From the NCBI GenBank assembly GCA_019636335.1, contig JAHBXR010000012.1, forward strand, positions 62,001 to 126,000: a stretch of DNA of 64,000 nucleotides, in the 5' to 3' direction. Shown here piece after piece: positions 46,594-56,397 of the stretch (positions are counted from its first letter, which is position 1; each line of letters begins with the position of its first letter). The stretch is from Pirellulales bacterium. GTDB lineage: Bacteria > Planctomycetota > Planctomycetia > Pirellulales > JAEUIK01. Made by a program: the position numbers and the translations under genes. A model generated the notes under the pieces. The model saw only the letters and a program-made list of their open reading frames with translations. It did no database searches and was not told where the DNA came from.

Positions 46594-46753
46594 GCGAACG
46601 AAGAATCAATCGCACTTTCGAGAAGAACGCCGAACATGGTGATGACTCACGCGAGGCGCGGCGGGATCGACGCTTGAGGGTAGCGGGTAACAGATAATTT
46701 TCCGGAGCGGCGCCGGTTAGCGGGCGAGGACAGGAGAGTCGTCACCGCGAAGT

Positions 46754-46841
46754 GCCCCGAAGGGGCGGCCTAAGCTAGCCCCGGGCAACGCCCGGGGAAT
46801 CGGATCGCCACGGAATCCTTCCATCAAAGCCCTGTCAGGGC
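46754..46841. repeat. Cluster of three short GC-rich hairpins
   Basis: Three stems lie in a row: GCCCC-GAA-GGGGC (46754-46766), CCCCGGGC-AAC-GCCCGGGG (46779-46797) and GCCCTG-T-CAGGGC (46829-46841). The arrangement resembles dispersed REP-like elements known from high-GC bacteria. No T-tract follows, so termination is not implied. Confidence 0.75.
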
Positions 46842-46924
46842 GCAACAAACCGACGGCAACTCGCCAAACAAGACGCTGAAATTGGAGTTTGACAACGCCG
46901 GGTCATTTTGGACTTGCGACTCCG

Positions 46925-47389
46925 CTACTCTTCATCCGTGGGCCGCACTTCGCGGTAGAGGCGGCGCACGGCGAGCGCCAGTCGGTCGCCGTGCGAGACG
47001 TGAAACGGAAGGAACAGCCCGCTGGCCAGCACGCGCCGGTGCTCGGCATCCCAGCGACACTGGGCGTGGAGGAGCTCGAATTGCGGGTTCGCTCGATTCG
47101 CAAAGCGAAGGTGACTTTCGTCTTGCCAGAAGGCATCGTTCGCGACGTCGTGCGCCGCGTCCGCGTCGACCACCTCATAGGTATCCCATACAGGGTCGGG
47201 GCGCGAATAGAAATCCAACGAGCAGACATACCGATCGTGTGCGTAGACGAACCACCCGGCCCGGCGTCCGTGATCGGTCGCGATGAGCGCCGCCTTGTCG
47301 CGCAGACAGAGATCCGCATACAACCATTGCGCGCGACGGCGGTCGGCCGGCGCATAGCGAGTGCCTGCGTTCAAGTCGACCGCCGTCAT
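46925..47389 (-). CDS. Conserved-looking soluble protein, unknown function
   Basis: The 154-residue protein starts MTAVDLNAGTRYA at 47389 with AGGAG about 7 bases upstream. It is charged and soluble, rich in Trp, Tyr and Asp (WFVYAHDRYVCSLDFYSRP, DPVWDTYEVVDADAAHD, and FDVA-like turns). No membrane or signal segment. No family recognised. It follows xylA on the same strand after 68 bases and may be transcribed with it, but there is no sugar-enzyme motif. Confidence 0.65.
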   Translation of the reverse strand: MTAVDLNAGTRYAPADRRRAQWLYADLCLRDKAALIATDHGRRAGWFVYAHDRYVCSLDFYSRPDPVWDTYEVVDADAAHDVANDAFWQDESHLRFANRANPQFELLHAQCRWDAEHRRVLASGLFLPFHVSHGDRLALAVRRLYREVRPTDEE

Positions 47390-47457
47390 GTCTGCTCCTG
47401 CTGGCAGAGTGGGTGAACGACGAGGTACGAGCGAGCGACGGCGCACTTGGCAGTCGC

Positions 47458-48768
47458 TTACAGATAGCTATTGATCAGATTCTCGAGCATCTCTTGCCGG
47501 CCGCTGCGGTTGGGCGTGATTTCGCCCTTTTCGAGCATGTACTTCTCGAGCTTGGCGAAGCTCTGCTTGCCCGACTCGATCTCGGCGCCGACGCCGCTGT
47601 CCCAAGAGCTGTAACGCTCCTCGAGCAGGCGGTCGAGCTCGCCGTCGGCCCGAATCGCGGCGGCGATCTTCAACCCCCGGGCGAAGGCATCCATGCCACC
47701 GATGTGGGCGTGGAACAAATCGACCGGCTCGAAGCTCTCGCGGCGCACCTTGGCGTCGAAGTTCACGCCGCCTGGCGCGAGCCCGCCATACTTCAGGATC
47801 GACAACATGCACTGCGTGGTGAGATAGATGTCGGTCGGGAACTGGTCGGTGTCCCAACCGAGGAGCAGGTCACCCGTGTTCGCGTCGATCGAGCCGAGGA
47901 AGCCCTGCGAGCCGGCGTATTCGAGCTCGTGCTGCATCGTGTGGCCGGCCAGCGTGGCGTGGTTCGTCTCGAGATTCAGCTTGACGTGGTCCTCGAGTCC
48001 GTACGCACGGAGGAAGTTGATGCAGGCCGCCGCATCGAAATCGTACTGGTGCTTCGTCGGCTCCTTGGGCTTCGGCTCGAAGAGGAACTGACCTTGGAAG
48101 CCGATCGACTGCTTGTGCTCGACCGCCATCCGCATGAAGGTGGCGAGGTGGTCGAGCTCGCGCTTCATGTCGGTGTTCCAGAGGGTTTGATACCCCTCGC
48201 GGCCACCCCAGAAGACATAGTTCTCGCCCCCCAGCTCGTGCGTGACTTCAATCGCCTTCTTCACCTGCGCGGCCGCATAGGCAAAGGCGTCGGCGTTGGG
48301 GCTGGTGGCGGCGCCATGCACGTAGCGGGGATTGCTGAACAGGTTGGCCGTGCCCCACAGCAGCTTGATGCCGGTGCGCTGCTGCTCTTCTTTCAGCACG
48401 CGGACGATGGCATCGAGATTCTTGTTCGATTCGGCCAGCGTGGCTCCCTCGGGCGCCACGTCGCGATCGTGGAAGCAGTAGAACGGGGCGCCCAGCTTCT
48501 CGATGAATTCGAAGGCCACACGCACGCGCTGGATGGCGTTGTCGACCGAATCGGTGGCGGCCTCCCAGGGGCGCAGCGCGGTGCCCGGCCCGAACGGATC
48601 GGCGCCGGCGCCGCGGAAGGTGTGCCAGTAGGCGACACCGAAGCGGAAGTGCTCCTTCATCGTGCGACCTTCGATCACGGCGTTCTCGTCATAGTGGCGG
48701 AACGCCAGCGGGTTCTTGGTCTGGGGGCCTTCGTAGCGAATCTTCTCGACTTCGGGAAAAGCGGACAT
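47458..48768 (-). CDS. xylA: Xylose isomerase
   Basis: The 436-residue enzyme interconverts D-xylose and D-xylulose. Signatures include [20 protein letters not shown] (N-terminus), [15 protein letters not shown] with the catalytic His, [15 protein letters not shown] with the metal-binding Glu, [13 protein letters not shown] and DTDQFPTD with the remaining metal ligands. The length is that of class II bacterial enzymes. No xylulokinase gene follows, so the rest of the pathway is elsewhere. A decayed toxin-antitoxin unit lies directly upstream, and the promoter lies between 48769 and 48850. Confidence 0.95.
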   Translation of the reverse strand: MSAFPEVEKIRYEGPQTKNPLAFRHYDENAVIEGRTMKEHFRFGVAYWHTFRGAGADPFGPGTALRPWEAATDSVDNAIQRVRVAFEFIEKLGAPFYCFHDRDVAPEGATLAESNKNLDAIVRVLKEEQQRTGIKLLWGTANLFSNPRYVHGAATSPNADAFAYAAAQVKKAIEVTHELGGENYVFWGGREGYQTLWNTDMKRELDHLATFMRMAVEHKQSIGFQGQFLFEPKPKEPTKHQYDFDAAACINFLRAYGLEDHVKLNLETNHATLAGHTMQHELEYAGSQGFLGSIDANTGDLLLGWDTDQFPTDIYLTTQCMLSILKYGGLAPGGVNFDAKVRRESFEPVDLFHAHIGGMDAFARGLKIAAAIRADGELDRLLEERYSSWDSGVGAEIESGKQSFAKLEKYMLEKGEITPNRSGRQEMLENLINSYL

Positions 48769-48848
48769 GCGCGGGTCCTTGTGGTGCGGCGGTGGGTTGT
48801 GCTTATGGATCGACTTCGTTCCAAGCGGTTTATCTTATTCGTCACCGC

Positions 48849-48941
48849 TCATCGTCGCGGCGAGGTAATTCGGGGCAATACCTCGATCGCATTCACCAAA
48901 ACGAGGTAGTTGATGGGACTCGTGTCCGAGACAACGATCAT
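48849..48941 (-). pseudogene. Truncated DUF3368/PIN-like toxin gene
   Basis: An ATG at 48941 overlaps the stop codon of the UPF0175 gene (ATGA). It opens a 30-codon frame reading MIVVSDTSPINYLVLVNAIE then VLPRI, which is the N-terminus of DUF3368 PIN-like proteins (SDTSPLNYL with the first acidic metal ligand, followed by a leucine-rich helix and EVLP). After about 24 residues the similarity stops and a TGA ends the frame. A full member has about 150 residues. The rest is absent before xylA, which starts 80 bases further on. The toxin is therefore inactive as it stands. Confidence 0.75.
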
Positions 48942-49201
48942 GGTGTGCGGCCGCTTCGCAAGACTCGGAGCTGCTCATCCAGCTCTTCGAGCGAAATGTC
49001 GTAAGCAATGCCATGCCGCTTCAGGATGCCGTCGGTCTCGTATCGGCTCAAGCCAAGCGCGTGTGACAATTCGTGGTGAGCCAGCTTTTCTTGACGATAG
49101 AACTCCACGAGCGCGGCTTCCTTGGCGGCGGCGTCCAGGTTGTCGAATTGCGCGCGGAGCGAGTCTTCCAGTTCCTTGGGCAATTCGATGGTGACCGCCA
49201 T
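48938..49201 (-). CDS. UPF0175 family protein, orphan antitoxin-like
   Basis: The 87-residue protein starts MAVTIELPKELEDSLRAQF (ribbon or helix start) and continues with LVEFYRQEKLAHHELSHALG and ILKRHGIAYDISLEEL, the UPF0175 pattern of a helical DNA-binding region plus a partner-binding tail. UPF0175 proteins usually sit just upstream of a DUF3368 toxin, with overlapping stop and start codons. That gene is here but truncated, so this antitoxin-like protein is now orphaned. The ATG at 49201 is chosen; the frame is open to 49342 without family similarity. Confidence 0.8.
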   Translation of the reverse strand: MAVTIELPKELEDSLRAQFDNLDAAAKEAALVEFYRQEKLAHHELSHALGLSRYETDGILKRHGIAYDISLEELDEQLRVLRSGRTP

Positions 49202-49290
49202 GGGCTGTCTCCGAGCTTGACGAAGCCGTGGTGTCCGATTTTCCAATTCTAATGCGGTACGCGGTCTGAAACAGCCGGGGTAGTGATCGA

Positions 49291-49578
49291 TTATGGTGTT
49301 GCGGAACCCCGGCCAGCCTTCCAACGTCGAACAGCGCTCCATAGGGACAGAGCAGTGAAAACCCCGATAATAATGCAGGGCGGTACGAACATTGCCGGCT
49401 GCGCCTCGCCGGGATCCTCAGCGAAAAGCGACCAAAAGAATAAGCCGAGAAAGTACGCAAGCCAGAGGATGAAGAATCCTGTGATTGCGAACCAGACAAC
49501 GGTACCTGCTGTCCAACGCGTCGACCCCCCTTTTTGACCCGTCTCTTTCGGAGCTTTGTAGGGATTCTCGTTCGTCAT
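49291..49578 (-). CDS. Small membrane protein with NPYKAP N-terminus
   Basis: The 95-residue protein starts MTNENPYKAPKETGQKGGST and then has two membrane segments (TVVWFAITGFFILWLAYFLGLFFW and MFVPPCIIIGVFTALSLW). The NPYxAP start resembles that of the larger membrane protein at 45784. Function unknown. It lies between the antitoxin-like gene and the duplicated sulfatase end. Confidence 0.65.
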   Translation of the reverse strand: MTNENPYKAPKETGQKGGSTRWTAGTVVWFAITGFFILWLAYFLGLFFWSLFAEDPGEAQPAMFVPPCIIIGVFTALSLWSAVRRWKAGRGSATP

Positions 49579-49641
49579 GGGATGAACCTCGAAAGCATGT
49601 GGCCCAGAACGAAGACACGCGGCGGACCGAACTGGATCCGT

Positions 49642-49699
49642 TCACTCCAACTGTGGCTTGCCCGGCTCGATCGCGGCCTTGTGCCGCGCCAATTCGTCG
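49642..49699 (-). pseudogene. Remnant of a sulfatase gene 3' end
   Basis: The minus strand reads DELARHKAAIEPGKPQLE then a TGA stop, identical in protein to the last 18 residues of the sulfatase at 50818. The DNA differs only at two third-codon positions (GAA/GAG and CCA/CCG) and in the stop codon (TGA/TAA). There is no sulfatase sequence upstream of it. It is a second, diverged copy of the gene end. Confidence 0.85.
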
Positions 49700-49832
49700 G
49701 ATGGAATTGACCCGGCAGGGCGCGTGCAGAGACACCAAGGGTGCCAGATCGAGGGCCGACGGGCAACTGGCTGCGAGAAGAGTTGACCACGAGTAGTGAG
49801 CAAACTTCGAATGGAGCGGCTCTACTGCGCAA

Positions 49833-50210
49833 TCAAGCGAGTTCGATGGTCAAGGCCGACGCAGCGCGACCGAGCACATTGAAGGCCCGACGAACTTCTT
49901 CGTCTTCGACTCCACCGCGAAACGACCAGAAGATGACCGATAACTTGATGCCTTCGTGGCTTACTTGCACGTAGTTTGGCAGATCCTCGAGGATGCCGCG
50001 GATACCCTTGATCCGACAGCCCACGATCTCGTGCTTGTCGAGCGACAGAAACAACGTTACATGGTCCGTCAGCCGCTTGGAGTAATCCGCGTCGGGACGA
50101 AAGTAAAAATTCAGCGCATCGCCGTCCTCACTGAGATCCAGATACGGCTGGAACTCGGATGCTGCAAGCTCACGATCGAGTAAATCGGTCAGTTGCTTGG
50201 AGATGGACAT
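49833..50210 (-). CDS. Small soluble protein, unknown function
   Basis: The 125-residue protein starts MSISKQLTDLLDRELAASEF and has a mixed alpha/beta pattern with LNFYFRPDADYSKRL, DHVTLFLSLDKHEIVGCRI, KGIRGIL and LSVIFWSFRGG. It is soluble. No family recognised. It lies inside the segment bounded by the two copies of the sulfatase gene end, like the gene at 50336. Confidence 0.65.
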   Translation of the reverse strand: MSISKQLTDLLDRELAASEFQPYLDLSEDGDALNFYFRPDADYSKRLTDHVTLFLSLDKHEIVGCRIKGIRGILEDLPNYVQVSHEGIKLSVIFWSFRGGVEDEEVRRAFNVLGRAASALTIELA

Positions 50211-50335
50211 GCAGATCTCGGTGGCGTCAAAGGGCGATTGGAAAGAGGAATCCCAGCACAGCCGCTTTATATCTTAATTCTTGCGTACGACCGCACGCAA
50301 GCAAGCTTAATTTCATCGCCTGCCCTCTCCGGGCA

Positions 50336-50752
50336 CTACGCGCGATCGACTGGGGGCCAAATCGTTGCGCCGCCAAGGCCTTCGGGCGAATCAGCCTCAT
50401 CGTCACGCTGAATAGGCCGCCAGCACCAGTCGTCAATGGTGCCATCCGGCCGGACGAACACAAGGAACATCATTCCACTGGGTGCGGGGGTTTCGATCCC
50501 TACGCCACGAAAGTCTCGCGCAGGTCGGCCCACATATACCATGCAGTCATCGGTATCAGGTCGATCCCATCCGCGGATGATGCTCTCGGGATCCAGTAGC
50601 ACTTCCTCGACGAGTGCCAGCCGGGCCAGCTTAACGGTGTGGCCTGCACGCTGGATTCCGCGAAACTTTGCCTCGTGGATTCCCACTGGCCAAGAATCGC
50701 CAGCGGCCCCGTGCGGAGATTGTGCGGCAAAGGTGTGAAACCACTTTGACAT
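50336..50752 (-). CDS. Small soluble protein, unknown function
   Basis: The 138-residue protein starts MSKWFHTFAAQSPHGAAGDS and contains HTVKLARLALVEEVLLDPESII, DCMVYVGRPARDFRGVG and MMFLVFVRPDGTIDDWCWRP. The pattern resembles short, secreted-or-toxin-like domains with a Trp-rich end, but I see no catalytic signature and do not name a family. It is the second gene of the cassette flanked by the duplicated sulfatase end, 66 bases upstream of that gene's stop codon. Confidence 0.6.
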   Translation of the reverse strand: MSKWFHTFAAQSPHGAAGDSWPVGIHEAKFRGIQRAGHTVKLARLALVEEVLLDPESIIRGWDRPDTDDCMVYVGRPARDFRGVGIETPAPSGMMFLVFVRPDGTIDDWCWRPIQRDDEADSPEGLGGATIWPPVDRA

Positions 50753-50817
50753 GCGAACACCGTAATGGAGGTCGCGTGAAAGTCAAGAAAACTCACCGAT
50801 TCGAGTTAACTCGCATC

Positions 50818-52212
50818 TTACTCCAACTGCGGCTTGCCCGGCTCGATCGCGGCCTTGTGCCGCGCCAACTCGTCGAGCAGATCTTTGACCACCTCGGGAT
50901 GCTCCTTCGCCACGTCGACCGTCTCGCTCGGATCGTGGTCCAGGTGGAAGAGCAGAGGCGGATCGTGCAGGTCGGGCTTCACTTGTCCGTAGCCCGCCTG
51001 CGACTTCACGTGGATCTTCCACGGTCCCTTCCGCAGGGCGAAGGGCTCGTCGTCGCGATAATACAGAAACACGGTGCGCGGGCCGGACGGGTCGCCATCG
51101 AGGACCGGCGTGATGTCGAGTCCGTCGAGCGGGCGGTCGCTGGGCGCCGGCACGCCGGCCAGGGCAAGACAGGTGGGAAACAAATCGAGGTTCGAGGCGA
51201 TGGCCTGCGTCGTGGCCGGCTTCACACGGCCGGGCCACCAGGCGATGCCCGGCACTCGCTGGCCTCCTTCCCAGGTGCTTCCCTTGCCGCCTCGCAATAG
51301 TCCTGCCGAGCCGCCTCGCATCTTCTGGCTCAGCCACGGCCCGTTGTCGCTCGTGAAGAAGACGAGCGTGTTGTCGGCCAGCCCCTTCTCGCGCAGCGTG
51401 CGGAGGATCTCGCCCGTGCTCCAGTCGATCGTCTCGATCACATCGCCATACAACCCGCGCGGGCTTTGGCCGGCGAAGCGCTCGCTGGCGAAGACCGGCA
51501 CGTGTGGCATCGTATGGGGCAGGTACAGGAAGAACGGTCGCTCGCGATTTTCCGGCGTGGTCGCTTCGTTGATGAAACGAATCGCCTCTTCGGTGTAGCG
51601 CTCGGTGAGCTTCCCCTGGTCCGGCTCGGTCTCGATTGTTTCGAGGTCGCGAATCAGCGGCAGCGGCGGCCAGTTGCGCAGCTTGCCGGCGGCGTTCGTC
51701 GCCGCGCTCATGTCGTTGCTGTAGGGGATGCCGAAGTAGTGGTCGAAGCCGTGCTTTGTCGGCAGGTATGACGGTTGATGCCCGAGGTGCCACTTGCCGA
51801 TGCAAATCGTCTGGTAGCCGTGCGCGGAAAGGGCCTCGGCCAGGGTGATCTCCTCGTCTGGGAGACCGCCGGTCGAATCGGGAAACAGCACGCGCCGCTT
51901 CGAACTGCACAGGCCGCTGCGAATCGGCAGCCGCCCGGTGAGCAGTCCGGCACGACTGGGCGTGCAAACGGGTGCGCAAGAATAAAACTGCGTAAAGCGA
52001 AGCCCCTCGGCCGCCATCTGGTCGAGCTGCGGCGTGCGAATTGTGGGATGGCCATAGCAGCCGAGATCGCCATAGCCCATGTCATCGGTAAAGATGACGA
52101 CGATGTTGGGGAGCGTCTTGTCATCGGCAAAGCAGGGCACACTGATGATGCTTCCCAACACGATCAGTGAAGCTAATGCGCGAGCTAGTCGCCCCATGTG
52201 TTTTGCCAACAT
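50818..52212 (-). CDS. Arylsulfatase
   Basis: The 464-residue exported enzyme begins with a signal peptide (ALASLIVLGSIISVPCFA) followed by NIVVIFTDDMGYGDLGCYGH (metal-binding DD) and CAPVCTPSRAGLLTGRLPIR, which holds the formylglycine-forming CxPSR. Later TICIGKWHLGHQPS, TSDNGPWL and PTCLALAG fit the family. Sulfatases of this type remove sulfate from polysaccharides; planctomycetes carry many. The ATG at 52212 is chosen; a later ATG at 52197 also gives a good signal peptide. No formylglycine-generating enzyme gene is visible in the window. Its last 18 codons exist a second time at 49642. Confidence 0.93.
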   Translation of the reverse strand: MLAKHMGRLARALASLIVLGSIISVPCFADDKTLPNIVVIFTDDMGYGDLGCYGHPTIRTPQLDQMAAEGLRFTQFYSCAPVCTPSRAGLLTGRLPIRSGLCSSKRRVLFPDSTGGLPDEEITLAEALSAHGYQTICIGKWHLGHQPSYLPTKHGFDHYFGIPYSNDMSAATNAAGKLRNWPPLPLIRDLETIETEPDQGKLTERYTEEAIRFINEATTPENRERPFFLYLPHTMPHVPVFASERFAGQSPRGLYGDVIETIDWSTGEILRTLREKGLADNTLVFFTSDNGPWLSQKMRGGSAGLLRGGKGSTWEGGQRVPGIAWWPGRVKPATTQAIASNLDLFPTCLALAGVPAPSDRPLDGLDITPVLDGDPSGPRTVFLYYRDDEPFALRKGPWKIHVKSQAGYGQVKPDLHDPPLLFHLDHDPSETVDVAKEHPEVVKDLLDELARHKAAIEPGKPQLE

Positions 52213-52398
52213 ATGCTTAATTCCGGACGCAATGCAGAACAGGTAAGTCGTCGCCGATTTGAATCCGCCAAGAACGCTGAGAAAAGAGGCGGGCGCTGAC
52301 ATCATGCCGGGAAATCGCCGCGATTGCACTAGCCGATCAACGGAATCCACTTGTCGAGGAGTCCTCGCCGACTGAGTAACTTTGGGGCGACGTCCTTG

Positions 52399-55233
52399 CT
52401 AGGTAGTCAATATCCCCCGCAAGCACGTTCCTGTATGGCTCTCCGCCACGGCCGCCACTTCTTCCGGCGTCCCCGTGGCGATGATCTGCCCGCCGGCGGC
52501 GCCTCCTTCCGGCCCCAGGTCGATGAGCCAGTCGGAGGACTTGATCACGTCGAGGTGGTGTTCGATCACGATCACCGTGTTGCCGACGTCGACCAGCCGG
52601 TTGAGCACGCCCAGCAGGCGCCGCACGTCTTCGAAGTGCAGGCCGGTGGTCGGTTCGTCGAGCAGGTAGAGCGTGTGCCCCGTGCTGGGGCGGCCGAGCT
52701 CCGCGGCGAGCTTGATGCGCTGCGCCTCGCCGCCCGAGAGGGTGGTCGAGGATTGCCCCAGGCTCACATAGCCCAAACCCACGTCGCGCAGGCAGTCGAG
52801 CATACGCACGATGGCCGGATAGTTTTCGAAGAAGCCGCACGCCTCTTCGACGCCCAGGTCGAGTACCTCGGCGATGTTCAATCCGCGGTAGCGCACCTCG
52901 AGCGTCTGGCGATTGAAGCGTGCTCCTTCGCAAACGGGGCAGGGGACGTGCAGGTCGGGCAGGAAGTTCATCTCGATCTTCTCGACCCCCTGCCCCTGGC
53001 AATGCTCGCAGCGTCCCCCCTTCACGTTAAAGCTGAACCGTCCCACCTTGTAACCACGCAGCTTCGCCTCGCGCGTGGCGACGAAGACCTTGCGAATCTC
53101 GTCGAACAGGCCCGTGAATGTGGCCGGGTTGCTGCGCGGTGTGCGGCCGATGGGAGATTGATCAATCTCGACCAACTTGTCGATCTGACTCGCGCCGCGG
53201 AGGCTGCTGTAAGGGCCAGGCTTCGCGGCGTTGTTCCCCAGCTTGCGTGCCAGCGCCCGGGCGAGGGTCTCGTTCATCAGGCTGCTCTTGCCCGAGCCGC
53301 TGACTCCCGTGATGCAGACCAGCGCCCCCAGCGGAAATCGTGCCGAAACATCCTTCAAGTTGTTGAGCGTGGCCCCTTCGAGCGTGATGGAGTGCTTGAC
53401 GGTCGTCGCGCGGCGCTCGCTCGGGACTTCGATCCGTGCCTGGCCCGAGAGGTAACGCCCCGTGAGAGACGCCGGGTTTTGTTCCACCTCGGCCAGCGTG
53501 CCTTGCGCGACAAGATGGCCCCCCTCGCGGCCGGCGCCGGGGCCCAGGTCGATCAGATGCTCGGCCACGCGGATCATCGCCTCGTCGTGCTCGACGACGA
53601 CCACGCTGTTGCCCTGCTGGCGAAGATCGCAGAGAGCATCGATCAGACGATCGTTGTCGCGCGGGTGTAGTCCGATCGAGGGCTCGTCGAGCACGTAGCA
53701 GACGCCGACCAGGCCCGAGCCGAGTCCCGTGGCGAGCCGGATGCGCTGCGCCTCGCCGCCGCTGAGGGTATCGGCCGCGCGATCGAGCGTGAGATAGCCG
53801 AGCCCCACCTTGGCGAGGAAGTCGAGCCGTTTGGAGATCTCGGCGATGAGCGGTTCACCGATCGGCGCATCGGCCTCGTCGAATTCGATCGACGCGAACC
53901 GTGGCCGGGCGTCGTCCACGGAGAGGGCCGTGAATTGTTGAATGGCCGTGCCGTCGACGAGCACGTGTCGCGCCTCGGGACGCAGCCGCGCTCCGTCGCA
54001 GTCGGGGCAGCGCACGCTGCCGCGGAAACGCTCGAGACGCTCGCGATTCGTGTCTCCCATCGCGGTGACGTACTCTTGTTCCAACAGGACCAGCAGGCCG
54101 GCGAAATCACGCGCATCGCCCCGGAGCAGCTTTTCGAGCTGCGCCGGCTTCCAGTCGGCCAGCGGCGTCGCCAGGTCGACGCGGTTCGCCTTAGCAAAAC
54201 CTTTCAGTAGTTCGTCGTGCCGCTTGTGCGCCGCGGCGCCACCATTCTTCCACGGCGCGATGGCCCCCTCGGCCAGCGAAAGCGAGCGGTCGGGAAGTAC
54301 CAGATCAGGATCGAACTCGACCCGCGCGCCCAGTCCCTCGCACGTCGGGCAGGCCCCGTGCGGGCTGTTGAAGCTGAACGAGCGCGGCTCGATTTCTTCG
54401 TAACTGATCTGGCAGCGCGGGCAGGCCAGGTGAATGCTGAACAGCACGTCGCACCAGGTGCCGGGGCCGTCGTCGGCCGCTTCGTGGTAGGAGACGATCA
54501 CCAGACCGTCGCCGTGGCGAATGGCCAGGTTGATCGACTCGGCCAGCCGCGGACGAATTCCTTCGCGGATGATCACGCGATCGACCACGGCCTCGATGTC
54601 GTGGTTCTTTTGCCGCGTCAGTTCGGGCACGGCGCTGAGCTCGTACACGATGCCGTCGACGCGCACGCGGACGAAACCCGCCTTCTCGAGCGACTCGAAG
54701 ACCTCGCGATGCTGGCCTTTGCGGCCGCGCACGACCGGGGCGAGGATCATCGCCTTGTTCTTCTCGGGCAACGACATCAGGCGGTCGAGAATCGCCTCGG
54801 GAGTCTGCTGCCGGATCGGCTCGCCGCAGATGTAGCAGTGCGGAAGGCCGCAGCGGGCCATGAGCAGACGCAGGTAGTCGTAGATCTCCGTAACGGTGGC
54901 CACCGTGCTGCGCGGATTCTGGCTGCCGGCGCGCTGCTCGACGGCGATCGTAGGTTGCAGGCCATCGATCAGATCGACGTCGGGTCGCTCGAGCTGGTGC
55001 AGAAATTGCCGCGCGTAGGCCGAGAGGCTCTCGACGTACTGTCGCTGTCCCTCGGCATAGAGAGTATCGAAAGCCAGCGAACTCTTGCCCGAGCCGCTGA
55101 GCCCCGTGAGGACAACCAGCCGATCGCGCGGGATATCGACGTCGAGATTCTTGAGGTTATGGACCCGCACGCCGCGCAGGCGGATGAACTCGGGCTGCCC
55201 GTCCGGCGCTGAACTCTTGCCGCTGGAAATCAT
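52399..55233 (-). CDS. uvrA: Excinuclease ABC subunit A
   Basis: The 944-residue DNA repair ATPase recognises lesions for UvrBC. Both ATP-binding sites are present: [17 protein letters not shown] (near residue 40) with [16 protein letters not shown], and [17 protein letters not shown] (near 640) with [16 protein letters not shown]. Zinc-finger motifs [16 protein letters not shown] and [14 protein letters not shown] are intact. Start is the ATG at 55233; a TTG just upstream would add only one residue. The first 24 codons and about 80 bases of upstream DNA are repeated at 57109-57255, with the ECF sigma operon between the two copies. Confidence 0.95.
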   Translation of the reverse strand: MISSGKSSAPDGQPEFIRLRGVRVHNLKNLDVDIPRDRLVVLTGLSGSGKSSLAFDTLYAEGQRQYVESLSAYARQFLHQLERPDVDLIDGLQPTIAVEQRAGSQNPRSTVATVTEIYDYLRLLMARCGLPHCYICGEPIRQQTPEAILDRLMSLPEKNKAMILAPVVRGRKGQHREVFESLEKAGFVRVRVDGIVYELSAVPELTRQKNHDIEAVVDRVIIREGIRPRLAESINLAIRHGDGLVIVSYHEAADDGPGTWCDVLFSIHLACPRCQISYEEIEPRSFSFNSPHGACPTCEGLGARVEFDPDLVLPDRSLSLAEGAIAPWKNGGAAAHKRHDELLKGFAKANRVDLATPLADWKPAQLEKLLRGDARDFAGLLVLLEQEYVTAMGDTNRERLERFRGSVRCPDCDGARLRPEARHVLVDGTAIQQFTALSVDDARPRFASIEFDEADAPIGEPLIAEISKRLDFLAKVGLGYLTLDRAADTLSGGEAQRIRLATGLGSGLVGVCYVLDEPSIGLHPRDNDRLIDALCDLRQQGNSVVVVEHDEAMIRVAEHLIDLGPGAGREGGHLVAQGTLAEVEQNPASLTGRYLSGQARIEVPSERRATTVKHSITLEGATLNNLKDVSARFPLGALVCITGVSGSGKSSLMNETLARALARKLGNNAAKPGPYSSLRGASQIDKLVEIDQSPIGRTPRSNPATFTGLFDEIRKVFVATREAKLRGYKVGRFSFNVKGGRCEHCQGQGVEKIEMNFLPDLHVPCPVCEGARFNRQTLEVRYRGLNIAEVLDLGVEEACGFFENYPAIVRMLDCLRDVGLGYVSLGQSSTTLSGGEAQRIKLAAELGRPSTGHTLYLLDEPTTGLHFEDVRRLLGVLNRLVDVGNTVIVIEHHLDVIKSSDWLIDLGPEGGAAGGQIIATGTPEEVAAVAESHTGTCLRGILTT

Positions 55234-55312
55234 CAACCGCCTACGCGCCCAGTATGGAATTTCGACAGATGTCCAAACCCATCAGGCTAGCAGACGGGGA
55301 GAAGGGGGGCAA
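55163..55312. repeat. uvrA 5' end and upstream DNA, resident copy
   Basis: About 150 bases comprising the start of uvrA and its upstream region match 57109-57255 in the same orientation, with two small indels in the non-coding part. Within the 24 shared codons there are five differences, all synonymous. Confidence 0.85.
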
Positions 55313-55434
55313 ATCGAGGCTCGTGCCGCTTTTCGCTATGTCTCTCGATGTGTTTTGCATCCAGCACTCGTCGCCTCGAGATTCTTCCATCGAGCTATAG
55401 GGCAAGTCCAAGGCGTCGGCCACGATCGCGACCG

Positions 55435-56397
55435 TTATCGAGGGGGGCTTTCGATCGTTCGGTCGGTAAGCGTGTAGCCTTCGGGCGGGGTCGTATCGAA
55501 GATTGCATCCAGTGTGGAGAAGCCTTGCACCTGCGGGTCCCACTCAAAATCGGAAAGTACCCACCGGTTGACCGCGATGTCTGAGGTTGGTTCCAGCATC
55601 TCGTACTCGAGCTGCACGGGCAGGTTGGTCTTGGTGTCGATCCAGAGCTTGGTCGTCTTCTTGTCTTGCTCCAGGTAATATTGGACCGTGTCGAGGCCGT
55701 TCAGCTTCTCTCTCGAAGTCACGATGTCCTTGTGTCGTTCGAGTTCCCGGAGGCTCTCGAGCAGCGGCTGAGCTTGCTGCGATGCCTCGGCAACCGGGCT
55801 CAGTGATGCCTCTCTGCGTCCGTCGCCATGCTTTTCTTTATAGGCCTTCGCGATAGTAGATTTTCCCCCGTCTCGTTCCGCATCTGGTACGACGGCCTCC
55901 GTTAGCACGGCAAGCGCCCGATTTTTGGGCCCGTTCTGAATGTAGACAAAGTCCGTTTCGACGGTGTCATTCCAGGTCAGCGCTTGGCGTTCCTCTCGAT
56001 ATCGTGGTGCGGCGAGATCGGCATACATGACACTCGTTGCCGAATTAGTCCCGTAGCGCTTGTCGTCTGTCGTTTGCGTTACCTTATATTTGACGAGCTT
56101 GTGCATCTCGGCAGCCTCGAGGACTTGCGCGATGGCAGAAGACGACGGATTCGTCCAAAGGAAAGTCGCCAGAAGGCCAATGATCAGGGTGGCGGCCACG
56201 CTGGAGGGAACGAGCGCGCGCATGACAAATCTCCTCTTGGTCGATAGCGGAGTGGAAAGTCGGGCTGTCGTTAATTGATTCGCTTCCAGCCGTGCCACAA
56301 CTGCCGAATCTGCGGGCCGATCGGGCACGGACATGTGTCGGAAGCCGTCGATGGCCTGTTGCACTGCGTCGTGATTTGACGAATGGTTATCGCTCAT
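55435..56397 (-). CDS. Membrane-anchored partner of ECF sigma factor
   Basis: The 320-residue protein starts at an ATG that overlaps the stop codon of the sigma gene (ATGA). The first 70 residues are cytoplasmic-type and polar, then one membrane segment ([20 protein letters not shown]) and an extracytoplasmic domain with [19 protein letters not shown] and [21 protein letters not shown], reminiscent of lipoprotein-carrier-like (LolA-type) sensors. Its position and topology suggest an anti-sigma or sensor partner, but I see no classical zinc (ZAS) motif. It lies in the segment between the two uvrA-start copies. Confidence 0.75.
   Translation of the reverse strand: MSDNHSSNHDAVQQAIDGFRHMSVPDRPADSAVVARLEANQLTTARLSTPLSTKRRFVMRALVPSSVAATLIIGLLATFLWTNPSSSAIAQVLEAAEMHKLVKYKVTQTTDDKRYGTNSATSVMYADLAAPRYREERQALTWNDTVETDFVYIQNGPKNRALAVLTEAVVPDAERDGGKSTIAKAYKEKHGDGRREASLSPVAEASQQAQPLLESLRELERHKDIVTSREKLNGLDTVQYYLEQDKKTTKLWIDTKTNLPVQLEYEMLEPTSDIAVNRWVLSDFEWDPQVQGFSTLDAIFDTTPPEGYTLTDRTIESPPR

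Larger units (their letters stand above)
46408..46924. other. Gene-free stretch with repeat fragments
   Basis: About 515 bases without a gene. A third, partial copy of the dispersed arm (AACCCGAAGCGTCAGCGAGG) is at 46574-46593, without a clear second arm. A cluster of GC-rich hairpins follows at 46754-46841. This looks like a repeat landing zone. Confidence 0.5.
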
